From Opitutaceae bacterium (GTDB lineage Bacteria; Verrucomicrobiota; Verrucomicrobiia; Opitutales; Opitutaceae): 64,000 nt of DNA. The stretch lies in NCBI GenBank assembly GCA_027490995.1, contig JAIXWY010000011.1, forward strand, positions 682,001 to 746,000. Reading direction: 5' to 3'. The notes beneath the pieces are model-generated. The model searched no databases and was not told the DNA's origin. It was given only the letters and a program-made list of their open reading frames with translations. Shown in pieces: positions 57,172-64,000 of the stretch. Position numbers and translations under genes: made by a program. The number at the start of each line of letters is the position of its first letter. Positions within the stretch are counted from its first letter, which is position 1.

Positions 57172-59409
57172 ATGGATCGTTCGCTCTTCCGCCGCCATTC
57201 CTACCTTCCATGGATTCTTGAACTGCTCTGCCGCGCCATTGTGGCGTGCCTCTACCGGGTGCGCACGCGGGGCTGGGAGCACGTGCCGGCGACCGGCGGC
57301 GTACTCGTCGTCTCCAACCACCTTTCCTACGTCGATCCCATCCTGATTCAACTCGCCTGCCGGCGGCGGTTGCGGTTTGTCGGGTCGGAGGAAGTGAGGC
57401 GGAGTGGAGGCTTCTTCGATTGGGCGTTTCGGGTGTCCGGAGCGATCCCGATCGCGCCGCATCAGGCGCTGGAAAGCACGCGCCGCATCACCGCCGCTCT
57501 GGAGTCCGGGGAGGCAGTCTGCGTCTTTGTCGAGGGACAGATCTCGCGAACGGGTCAACTGCTCGCCGTCCGCCGGGGCTTCGAACTGATGGCACGTCGC
57601 GCCGGGGTGCCGGTGGTGGCGGCGTACCACGACGGAATCTGGGGATCGATCTTTTCGGTTTCGGGCAATCGACTCTTCTTTAAGCGTCCGCGACTGACGT
57701 TGACCGATGTGTTCGTCGCTTGGGCTCCTCCGATTGCACCGGAGCAGGCATCGCCGGAGAAGCTCCGGACCACGCTACTCGATCTAGGCTGCGAGGCTTT
57801 CGAAGAGCGGCCCGTGCTGCGTCGTCACCTCGCTTCCGAGTGCGTGCGTTCGCTCGCCCGCCGCCCCGGCCACCTTGCGATCGTAGACCGCACGGCTGAT
57901 CGGCGCGAGATCAAGGCGGCGCAATTGCTCGCCGCCGCTGCCGCTCTGTCACGCCATCTGCAGCGCACGATCCCCGAGAAACGCGTCGGCATTGTGCTTC
58001 CACCCGGAGGGGGATCGACCATCGCCAACCTCGCCGTGCTGTGCGCCGGCAAGGTCCCCGTAAACCTCAATTTCACGGCCGGGAAGGCCTCCGTCGAGGC
58101 GTCCCTGCGCATCGCCGGCATCCGCACCGTCATCTCCGCCAAAGCCATGCGCGAGAAGGTGCCCATGTTCCCGTGGCCGGAACGGACGGTCGACCTCCGG
58201 GAGGAAATCGCCCTCGCGGGCGGCAAGCGCGCCATGCTGCCATGGCTGCTCGCCGCGTGGGTCCTACCCAACCAAGCACTCCCCCGCCTGCTCGGCCTTC
58301 CCCGCACCGGCGATCGCGAGGAGGCCGGGCTCCTCTTCACGAGCGGAAGCTCGGGCGAGCCCAAGGGGGTCGTACTCACGCACCGCAACATCCTCGCCAA
58401 CTGCGCCCAGCTTTCGTCCCTCTCAGTCCTCCCCGATACCGCCACGCTTCTGGCGTGCTTGCCGATCTTTCACAGCTTCGGTTTCACGATCACCCTCTGG
58501 TACCCTCTCATCTGGGGTTGCCGGGTCGTGACCGTGCCCAGTCCGCTGGAACCGCGCCGCATCGTCGATGCCATTCGCGACGAGCAAGCCACCGTGCTCG
58601 TCGGCGCCCCAACTTTCCTGCGCCCGATCTTCAAGAAGGCCGAACCCGGGGAACTTCGCACGATCGACCTCGTGGTCTCGGGTGCGGAACGTCTCCCGAG
58701 GGACCTGTATGATGCCGCCCTCGAGAAGCATCACATTGAAATCCTCCAGGGTTACGGTCTGACCGAAACGTCTCCGGTGAGTAGCGTGAACCAGCCGCAT
58801 CCGCCCTTGCTCACGCGAACGTCCGAGCCGCAGCTCGGAAAGCGTCTCGGCTCCGTTGGTCGCCTCCTGCCCGGCATGACCGCCCGCATCGTCGATCCAG
58901 ACTCCTTCGCCGAACGGCCCTTCAGCGAACAGGGCATGATCCTCCTGCGCGGTGCCAACGTTTTCGGTGGCTACCTCGATGATCCAGAGAAGACGCGGAG
59001 TTCGTTCCGCGATGGCTGGTTCGTGACCGGAGATCTCGGTCGCTTCGACGACGATGGTTTTCTCGGAATCGAGGGCCGGCTCTCCCGGTTCTCCAAGATC
59101 GGTGGGGAAATGGTTCCCCATGGCACGGTGGAGCAGGCGATCGCTGATGCGTTTAAGCTCGATCAGAACGAGGGGCCACAGGTGGTCGTCACCGGTGTCT
59201 CGGACGCGCAGAAGGGCGAAGCTCTAATCCTGATTACTTCCTCCGACCTCACCGTCGAAACGTTGCGCGAGCAACTACTGGCGTCCGGACTGCCGGCGCT
59301 GTGGATTCCGCGCGTCGTTGTCCGCGTCGAAAAGGTCCCCGTCCTCGGCTCCGGCAAGCTCGACCTCAAGGCCTGCCAACAACTCGCTCGGTCCAACGGC
59401 CCAGCGTAG
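57172..59409 (+). CDS. aas: Acyltransferase plus acyl-ACP synthetase (Aas-like)
   Basis: 745 residues from ATG 57172; a TTG 30 bases upstream is possible. Residues 1-190 are a PlsC-type acyltransferase with the HX4D motif NHLSYVD (His50, Asp55) and FVEGQISR. From about 230 on there is an adenylate-forming domain with the P-loop LLFTSGSSGEPKG (near 388), LQGYGLTETSPV and a C-terminal SGKLDLK motif. E. coli Aas has this architecture and re-acylates lysophosphatidylethanolamine with acyl-ACP. It may recycle lysophospholipids made by enzymes such as PldA in this window (inference). Confidence 0.93.
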   Translation: MDRSLFRRHSYLPWILELLCRAIVACLYRVRTRGWEHVPATGGVLVVSNHLSYVDPILIQLACRRRLRFVGSEEVRRSGGFFDWAFRVSGAIPIAPHQALESTRRITAALESGEAVCVFVEGQISRTGQLLAVRRGFELMARRAGVPVVAAYHDGIWGSIFSVSGNRLFFKRPRLTLTDVFVAWAPPIAPEQASPEKLRTTLLDLGCEAFEERPVLRRHLASECVRSLARRPGHLAIVDRTADRREIKAAQLLAAAAALSRHLQRTIPEKRVGIVLPPGGGSTIANLAVLCAGKVPVNLNFTAGKASVEASLRIAGIRTVISAKAMREKVPMFPWPERTVDLREEIALAGGKRAMLPWLLAAWVLPNQALPRLLGLPRTGDREEAGLLFTSGSSGEPKGVVLTHRNILANCAQLSSLSVLPDTATLLACLPIFHSFGFTITLWYPLIWGCRVVTVPSPLEPRRIVDAIRDEQATVLVGAPTFLRPIFKKAEPGELRTIDLVVSGAERLPRDLYDAALEKHHIEILQGYGLTETSPVSSVNQPHPPLLTRTSEPQLGKRLGSVGRLLPGMTARIVDPDSFAERPFSEQGMILLRGANVFGGYLDDPEKTRSSFRDGWFVTGDLGRFDDDGFLGIEGRLSRFSKIGGEMVPHGTVEQAIADAFKLDQNEGPQVVVTGVSDAQKGEALILITSSDLTVETLREQLLASGLPALWIPRVVVRVEKVPVLGSGKLDLKACQQLARSNGPA

Positions 59410-59417
59410 CGGTCGGA

Positions 59418-60080
59418 TCAATCGAGAGTCCAGGATCTCAGGTCCCGGGCCAGCGCCGCGAATCCGGGGAAGTCATGTTCAAGCCGCCGCGTGTCGCGGC
59501 GGAAGCGCTCCACTTCGCTGACCGCGCGCCGGAGCGAGTACTCCAAGCTGGGACGATCCGTGCCATAGACGCGCTCCTTGAGTTGAGAGCGGGTGTAGGG
59601 CAGCGAACCTCGCATCTGGCCGTTCGTCCACGCCTCCTCGGTCACCCGGGCCTCACGCCCACACAGGTACCATGCCTCCACGGCGGGCACCGCGACGCCG
59701 ACTCCGCGCAGGACGCGCTCCCGTCCGCGGGCCGACGGCAACCGCTTCACCGTCTGGCGAAACGTAGCCCGCAGGCGGCACATCCGGCACTGGGGATGAA
59801 AGTAGTCCGGTGCGTCGTGCGCCTCCGTATGCACCACCGAGTCATCGCTATCGACCACCACCACCAAGCCCTGCGCATCCGTGTTGAAGTGCAGATGGCG
59901 TATCACCGCTGGCAGAACCTGCAAAACCGAGGGCCATCCGCGGGCCCGCAGGTTCGCCCGCACCCGCACGAACGGCCGCTCCAGCACCGACTCGATCAGG
60001 ATGCCGAAGGCCGCCTCATCGGCCGGGGACTCGCTCAGGATCGCGAGTTTCGCCACGCGCGGGGAAGTGTCCGAGGCCAT
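59418..60080 (-). CDS. Toprim-like protein partnering a RecF-like ATPase (DUF4276-like)
   Basis: 220 residues from ATG 60080; a GTG at 60104 would overlap the ATPase. A Toprim-like pattern is visible: Glu17 in ILSESPADE, then DxD in VVVVDSDDS (Asp77, Asp79) and Glu135 in AVEAWYL. A His/Cys cluster HPQCRMC (His95, Cys98, Cys101) is of unknown meaning. The layout resembles DUF4276 and RloB-type proteins, which sit next to AAA ATPases and are thought to be nucleases. The ATPase ends 4 bases before this start, so the two are surely translated together. Assignment is by pattern only. Confidence 0.6.
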   Translation of the reverse strand: MASDTSPRVAKLAILSESPADEAAFGILIESVLERPFVRVRANLRARGWPSVLQVLPAVIRHLHFNTDAQGLVVVVDSDDSVVHTEAHDAPDYFHPQCRMCRLRATFRQTVKRLPSARGRERVLRGVGVAVPAVEAWYLCGREARVTEEAWTNGQMRGSLPYTRSQLKERVYGTDRPSLEYSLRRAVSEVERFRRDTRRLEHDFPGFAALARDLRSWTLD

Positions 60081-60084
60081 GCCG

Positions 60085-61134
60085 TCACTCGGGAGCAGAA
60101 CCACCGCGAGAAGCCTCAGAGGTCGACTCGGATTCTTCCGGCACCCCTCCGATGACCCCCGAGTACCACAAGTCGCCCAGGGACACGCCCGTCATCATCT
60201 CAGCGAGATCGGGACAATCGCAGAGCCGACGGAACGTCGACGCTCGACCGTGCTTTTCCGCTACGACGACTTCCTCCGGGTGATCGCGGAAGAGATCCAA
60301 CAGGTAGGGCGAGTGCGTGGTCGCCACAATCTGCGATTGCTGACCGGAAGAGACCCCATTGCCGGGGTGGCTCAATCGATACAACGCATCCCGAGCCTCC
60401 CGCAACAAACGGGGGTGCAGGCCGCGGTCGAGATCCTCAATGCACAGGACCGACGGCGGCTCGGGATCGGTAGAAAGACAAAAGATCGCCAGCGCGCAGA
60501 GGCTTCCATGCGACAGCTCCTCGTGCGTGATCAGTTCGCCCTCCTCAACAAGACGCAGGCGGACGAACGGCCGACCGTCCGCCGTCACTTCCGCCGACAC
60601 CTGATCATACTCCGGCAACGCCCGCAGCACGTCGCGCCGCCACTGCTCGTAGGCGGCTGGATGACTCACGCGGCGATGCTGCATCACCGCCGCAAGGTTC
60701 CCGCCATCGGGCGCGAGTTCCGCATCATCGGCGCCGGAATCTCCGCGTACCATCGCGGCATGCTCGAACTCATACCTCCGCACCCGCTGGAGTCGGGACC
60801 GAAGGACTTCCCAATCGGTGGGTCCGGTCCCATCCGCCCGCCGCGACCATTGCAGCGCGTCGCAGCGGTCGCGCGTCGCACAGCGCATCACCACCTCCCA
60901 AGCCGCAAACGGAGGGGTGAACTCGAAACGCACCTCCGCCCGGTCCCCTCCGTCTCCACCGTCGACCGGCATCTCACTCGCCGGCAATCGCGCCAGCGCA
61001 CCCAGCCGCATGATCCCTTCAATGAGGCTAGATTTCCCCGATCCGTTCGGACCAATCAGCAGGTTGAACCGCTCAAGCCGCACCGACGCGCTGCGCAGCG
61101 CCTTGAAGTTGTGGAAGGCGATCGAGGCGATCAC
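60085..61134 (-). CDS. RecF/SMC-like AAA ATPase, likely defence or DNA-transaction module
   Basis: 349 residues from GTG 61134, preceded by GAGG; the frame is open further upstream but those residues overlap the MetE-like gene on the other strand. It begins IASIAFHNFKALRS, then Walker A GPNGSGKSS (28-36), an ABC-like LSHGS signature (207-211), Walker B VLCIEDLD (229-236) and the H-loop ATTHSPYLLD (His274). It ends LGDLWYSGVIGG, a pattern I know from AAA_21/AAA_15 ATPases. No coiled coil of useful length separates the halves. The adjacent Toprim-like gene makes the pair resemble effector-coupled ATPase modules such as PARIS or Gabija in general plan, not in detail. Confidence 0.8.
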   Translation of the reverse strand: MIASIAFHNFKALRSASVRLERFNLLIGPNGSGKSSLIEGIMRLGALARLPASEMPVDGGDGGDRAEVRFEFTPPFAAWEVVMRCATRDRCDALQWSRRADGTGPTDWEVLRSRLQRVRRYEFEHAAMVRGDSGADDAELAPDGGNLAAVMQHRRVSHPAAYEQWRRDVLRALPEYDQVSAEVTADGRPFVRLRLVEEGELITHEELSHGSLCALAIFCLSTDPEPPSVLCIEDLDRGLHPRLLREARDALYRLSHPGNGVSSGQQSQIVATTHSPYLLDLFRDHPEEVVVAEKHGRASTFRRLCDCPDLAEMMTGVSLGDLWYSGVIGGVPEESESTSEASRGGSAPE

Positions 61135-61296
61135 GACCTCATCTTGGCCGCCGCTCCTCCGGGTGCAACCTTCCGCTGAGGGCGCCGTACCCCATCCCCC
61201 ACCCGTTTTCCGGCTCGCCCTTCCCGGATGGCCTGACAACGCTTTCCGACCTTTCCGCGGCGCTTTCCCGATGTGCGACGACTGTTTCCTTTCTCC

Positions 61297-62319
61297 ATGG
61301 CTACCAAACGTTCCCAACCACGTATCCTCACGACCACGGTCGGATCGTACTCGATCCCAGACTGGCTCGCCGCCCTCCCGAGCGAACAGGCGGTCATCGA
61401 CGCCACCCGCGTCGTCTTCGACATCCAGCGGCAAGCGGGGATCGATCTCCCGACCGACGGCGAGCTCTACCGCTTCGACGTCAATCACCCGGACACGAAT
61501 GGGATGATCGAATACTTCATCCGCCCGATGGCCGGCGTCTCCGGGACGGTCGGTCGGTCGGTCACGGATGAATTTTCCCGCCATCACCCCATGGGCTTCC
61601 GGCGCAAGCCGGCCGGCGTCGTCGTGGGACCTTTGGGCGAGGGTTCGCTCAACCTCCTCGCCGACTGCCAGCGCGCGGCCGCGGTGGCGCAGGGACCGTT
61701 CAAGTTCACCGTGACGAGCCCGTACATGCTCGCCCGCACGCTCCTCGACCACCACTACCGCGACTTCGAGAAGCTCACGCTCGCGCTCGGTGAGGTGCTC
61801 GCCGCGCAGATGCCGGGCCTACCCGCCAGCTGTATCCAAGTCGACGAGGCCAACATCCCCGGTAACCCGGCCGATGCACCTCTCGCGGCCAAGGCCATGA
61901 ACCTGGTGCTCGACGCGATCGACCGCGGCACCGAGCGCGCCGTGCACTTCTGCTTCGGCAACTACGGCGGTCAGACCATCCAAAAGGGTAACTGGAAGAA
62001 GCTGCTCGCATTCCTCAACGCCCTCCACACCGATCACCTCGTGCTCGAGCTCGCCCATCGGCCGAAGGAGGATCTCGATGCGCTCAAGGGCATCGACAAG
62101 AAGATCGCCCTCGGCATCGGCGTCATCGACATCAAGGTCAACCACATCGAGACGCCCGACGAAGTCGCGGCTCGCATCGAGGCCGTCGAACGCAAGGTCG
62201 GCCCGGATCGCGTGCGCTGGGTGCATCCGGACTGCGGTTTCTGGATGCTCAAGCGCTCCATCGCTGACCGAAAGATCGAGGCCCTCGTCCGCGGACGCGA
62301 TCTCTACCTAGGTCGCTGA
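61297..62319 (+). CDS. MetE-like cobalamin-independent methionine synthase domain protein
   Basis: 340 residues, matching only the C-terminal catalytic half of MetE. It opens ILTTTVGSYS, then DLPTDGELYR. Zinc-ligand positions are plausible: His217 and Cys219 in VHFCFGN, Glu251 in VLELAHR and Cys313 in HPDCGF, the same H-x-C, E, C order as in MetE. Such short proteins act as core methionine synthases in some prokaryotes or use other methyl donors and acceptors; the methyl donor cannot be told here. It is divergent from the ATPase and 38 bases upstream of lipB. The leader is CT-rich; I see no SAM or cobalamin riboswitch. Confidence 0.82.
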   Translation: MATKRSQPRILTTTVGSYSIPDWLAALPSEQAVIDATRVVFDIQRQAGIDLPTDGELYRFDVNHPDTNGMIEYFIRPMAGVSGTVGRSVTDEFSRHHPMGFRRKPAGVVVGPLGEGSLNLLADCQRAAAVAQGPFKFTVTSPYMLARTLLDHHYRDFEKLTLALGEVLAAQMPGLPASCIQVDEANIPGNPADAPLAAKAMNLVLDAIDRGTERAVHFCFGNYGGQTIQKGNWKKLLAFLNALHTDHLVLELAHRPKEDLDALKGIDKKIALGIGVIDIKVNHIETPDEVAARIEAVERKVGPDRVRWVHPDCGFWMLKRSIADRKIEALVRGRDLYLGR

Positions 62320-62357
62320 GGCGACCACCGGCCATCGTCGCACCCTACCCGCGCGCC

Positions 62358-63041
62358 ATGGCCTCACCGCGCCCCGCCCCCGTCGCCGTACTCGACTGGG
62401 GGCGAACCCGCTACCGCGATGCCCTCGCCGCGCAGGAGGCACTCCTTGCGGCACGGATCGCCGGGAGCGCACCGGATACCCTCGTACTCACGGAGCACGA
62501 GCCGGTCTACACCGTTGGCCTGCGCGCAGGCGCCATCCGCAATCTGCTGCTCGATGAAGCGGAACTCTCCCGCCGCGGGATCGACCTTGTGGAAACCAGC
62601 CGTGGCGGCGACATCACATTCCACGGTCCCGGGCAGTTGATCGCGTACCCGATCGTTTCCCTCGAGCCGAGGCGGGATCTCCACGCCTACCTGCGCTTTC
62701 TCGAGGACGTCCTGATCGCAACCACCGCCACGTTCGGCCTGTCAGCCGACCGCCGTCCCGGCAAGACCGGCCTCTGGATTGGCTCGCGCAAGGTCGCCGC
62801 CATCGGCATCGCCGTCCGACGCTGGGTGACCTACCACGGCGTTTCCCTTAACGTGGATCCCGACCTCGGCGCCTTCGGCGGGATCATCCCCTGCGGCATC
62901 CCCGCCGCGGAGGGTTCCGTGACCTCACTCGCCCGCGAACAGCCCCACTCGCCCTCCCTTGTCGATGCCCGAGCCGCACTCGTCCACGCGTTCCAATCCG
63001 CGTGGCCCGCCTTCTTAGCCGGCGGGTCTCAGGACAAGTAA
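62358..63041 (+). CDS. lipB: Octanoyltransferase
   Basis: 227 residues. Family motifs RGGDITFHGPGQL (82-94), the catalytic Lys145 (SRKVAAIGI) and Cys179 (IIPCGI) are all present. LipB transfers octanoyl groups from acyl carrier protein to lipoyl domains of 2-oxoacid dehydrogenases and the glycine cleavage system. The following gene is lipA on the same strand, the usual pair, with a 119-base gap. No terminator with a good T tract is seen in that gap. Confidence 0.96.
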   Translation: MASPRPAPVAVLDWGRTRYRDALAAQEALLAARIAGSAPDTLVLTEHEPVYTVGLRAGAIRNLLLDEAELSRRGIDLVETSRGGDITFHGPGQLIAYPIVSLEPRRDLHAYLRFLEDVLIATTATFGLSADRRPGKTGLWIGSRKVAAIGIAVRRWVTYHGVSLNVDPDLGAFGGIIPCGIPAAEGSVTSLAREQPHSPSLVDARAALVHAFQSAWPAFLAGGSQDK

Positions 63042-63160
63042 AGCCATCTGGGATAACCATTTCCAATCAATCCGTAAGCCCGAAAATCCACGGATCTGGG
63101 CCCGGGGGCGTGTTTTTCGTGGCGGAAATGCGCGGGTCGGCCCACGTTCTAGGTCACGCG

Positions 63161-64000
63161 ATGGACACTTCACGCAAACCGTCCTGGCTCCGCGCCAAGC
63201 TGCCCAGCGGTCCCGGCTACACCGCCGTCCGCAAGTTGGTCGATGAGCACCGGCTCCACACCGTCTGCCAGAGCGCGCAGTGCCCGAATCTGGGCGAATG
63301 CTGGTCCCGGGGTACCGCCACCCTGATGATCCTCGGCAACATCTGCACCCGGTCGTGCAACTTCTGCGCCGTGCAGACGGGGCGCCCGACCGAGCTGGAT
63401 CTGGGCGAGCCTGCCCGCGTCGCCGAGGCTGTCGCCACCATGGGCCTGCGGCACTGTGTGCTCACCAGCGTCGCCCGCGATGAACTCACCGATGGCGGAG
63501 CCTCCGTTTGGGCCGCCACGATCCGCGCGGTGCGCCACCGCAATCCTCAAACGGCCATCGAGGTGCTTGTGCCTGATTTCAAGGGGCGACTCGATCACGT
63601 CGACATCGTGCTCGACGCGCGGCCCGACATCTTCAACCACAACCTCGAAACCGTCGAACGCCTCCAGCGCCCGGTGCGCGTACAGGCCCGATACGACCGG
63701 TCCCGCCTCGTCCTGCGGCACGCCAAGGACCGCGGCTTCACCACAAAGACGGGCATCATGCTCGGACTCGGCGAGGAGGCCCCCGAGGTCGAAGCCACCT
63801 TGCGCGATATCGCCGCCGATCGCACCGACATCCTGACCATCGGCCAGTACCTTCAGCCCACGCCCCAGCACTGGAAGGTCCACCGCTGGGTTCACCCGGA
63901 CGAATTCGCTCACTGGAAGGCCTTCGGGCTCTCGCTGGGCATTGGCGTGGTCGAGAGTGGCGCCATGGTACGCTCCAGTTACCACGCCGACGAACAATCA
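63161..64000 (+). CDS. lipA: Lipoyl synthase (cut at the window edge)
   Basis: 280 codons from ATG 63161; the right edge of the window cuts off only the last part. Auxiliary-cluster cysteines Cys36, Cys41, Cys47 (CQSAQCPNLGEC) and radical-SAM cysteines Cys62, Cys66, Cys69 (CTRSCNFC) are in place, as is the RSSY motif near the end that supplies the serine ligand. It inserts two sulfurs into octanoyl groups made available by LipB, the gene before it. Confidence 0.97.
   Translation, partial: MDTSRKPSWLRAKLPSGPGYTAVRKLVDEHRLHTVCQSAQCPNLGECWSRGTATLMILGNICTRSCNFCAVQTGRPTELDLGEPARVAEAVATMGLRHCVLTSVARDELTDGGASVWAATIRAVRHRNPQTAIEVLVPDFKGRLDHVDIVLDARPDIFNHNLETVERLQRPVRVQARYDRSRLVLRHAKDRGFTTKTGIMLGLGEEAPEVEATLRDIAADRTDILTIGQYLQPTPQHWKVHRWVHPDEFAHWKAFGLSLGIGVVESGAMVRSSYHADEQS

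Noticed and set aside
55792-57630. 612-codon minus-strand frame across ldh, kdgK and aas
   Set aside because: It overlaps three well-supported genes, and its translation has no recognisable domain.
61135-61296. Possible SAM, SAH or cobalamin riboswitch before the MetE-like gene
   Set aside because: No conserved riboswitch core could be recognised; the region is simply GC- and CT-rich.
61135-61755. Extension of the ATPase frame up to 61755
   Set aside because: The added residues lie opposite the MetE-like gene and carry no motif; a GTG with GAGG at 61134 directly precedes the ATPase core.
63042-63160. Hairpin and T-run between lipB and lipA as a terminator
   Set aside because: The stem bordering the T-run is only 4-5 pairs with a long loop; not convincing.
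1-64000. CRISPR arrays, insertion sequences, prophage, rRNA genes, attachment sites
   Set aside because: No direct-repeat array, transposase, integrase, phage structural gene or rRNA sequence was seen.

Overview
The window is about 64 kb of GC-rich, densely packed bacterial chromosome with roughly 48 protein genes and one tRNA gene. It reads like a member of the Verrucomicrobiota, most likely Opitutaceae-like. The signs are a heme-binding domain of the planctomycete/verrucomicrobial type at the left edge, a diderm envelope set (LpxK, an outer-membrane phospholipase A, a beta-barrel protein), menaquinone synthesis, and a LexA-like repressor with two GTTC-N4-GAAC operators, the spacing described for verrucomicrobial LexA. 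The family assignment is inference. No rRNA, insertion sequence, prophage or CRISPR array was seen.

Layout. 1-7 kb: a cytochrome fragment, PldA, tRNA-Gly(CCC), recR-ybaB, an SDR protein, a DUF374 acyltransferase, an unknown protein and an outer-membrane barrel. 7-18 kb, minus strand: long-form IspH, AlaS, LeuB, RecJ, fused SecDF and YajC. 18-26 kb: SpeA, LpxK, a class V aminotransferase, topoisomerase III with repeated C-terminal domains and class II aldolase. 26-34 kb: menaquinone genes menB, menD and menF with metG, interrupted by kup. 34-39 kb: a glycosyltransferase/UDP-galactopyranose mutase pair, TrmL, a sugar ABC ATPase without permease and a one-domain asparaginase. 39-42 kb: an MmcB-like nuclease-fold protein, LexA and a DUF3500 protein. 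42-48 kb: a CPA2 antiporter and the oxidative pentose phosphate set zwf-opcA-pgl. 48-52 kb: YraN and SMC. 52-57 kb: a sugar-acid/hydroxyacid cluster. 57-61 kb: an Aas-like protein, then a RecF-like ATPase paired with a small Toprim-like protein. 61-64 kb: a MetE-like protein, LipB and LipA (cut by the window edge).

Most of the window is housekeeping. The parts most worth a second look are the ATPase plus Toprim-like pair at 59.4-61.1 kb (a possible defence or DNA-transaction module), the LexA locus with tandem operators and the nuclease-fold gene behind it, the Ala-rich insertion in SMC, the N-terminal extension of IspH, the one-domain asparaginase overlapping an orphan ABC ATPase, and the many start codons preceded by pyrimidine-rich tracts rather than Shine-Dalgarno sequences. 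Several convergent gene pairs have touching or overlapping stop codons, leaving no room for an intrinsic terminator.
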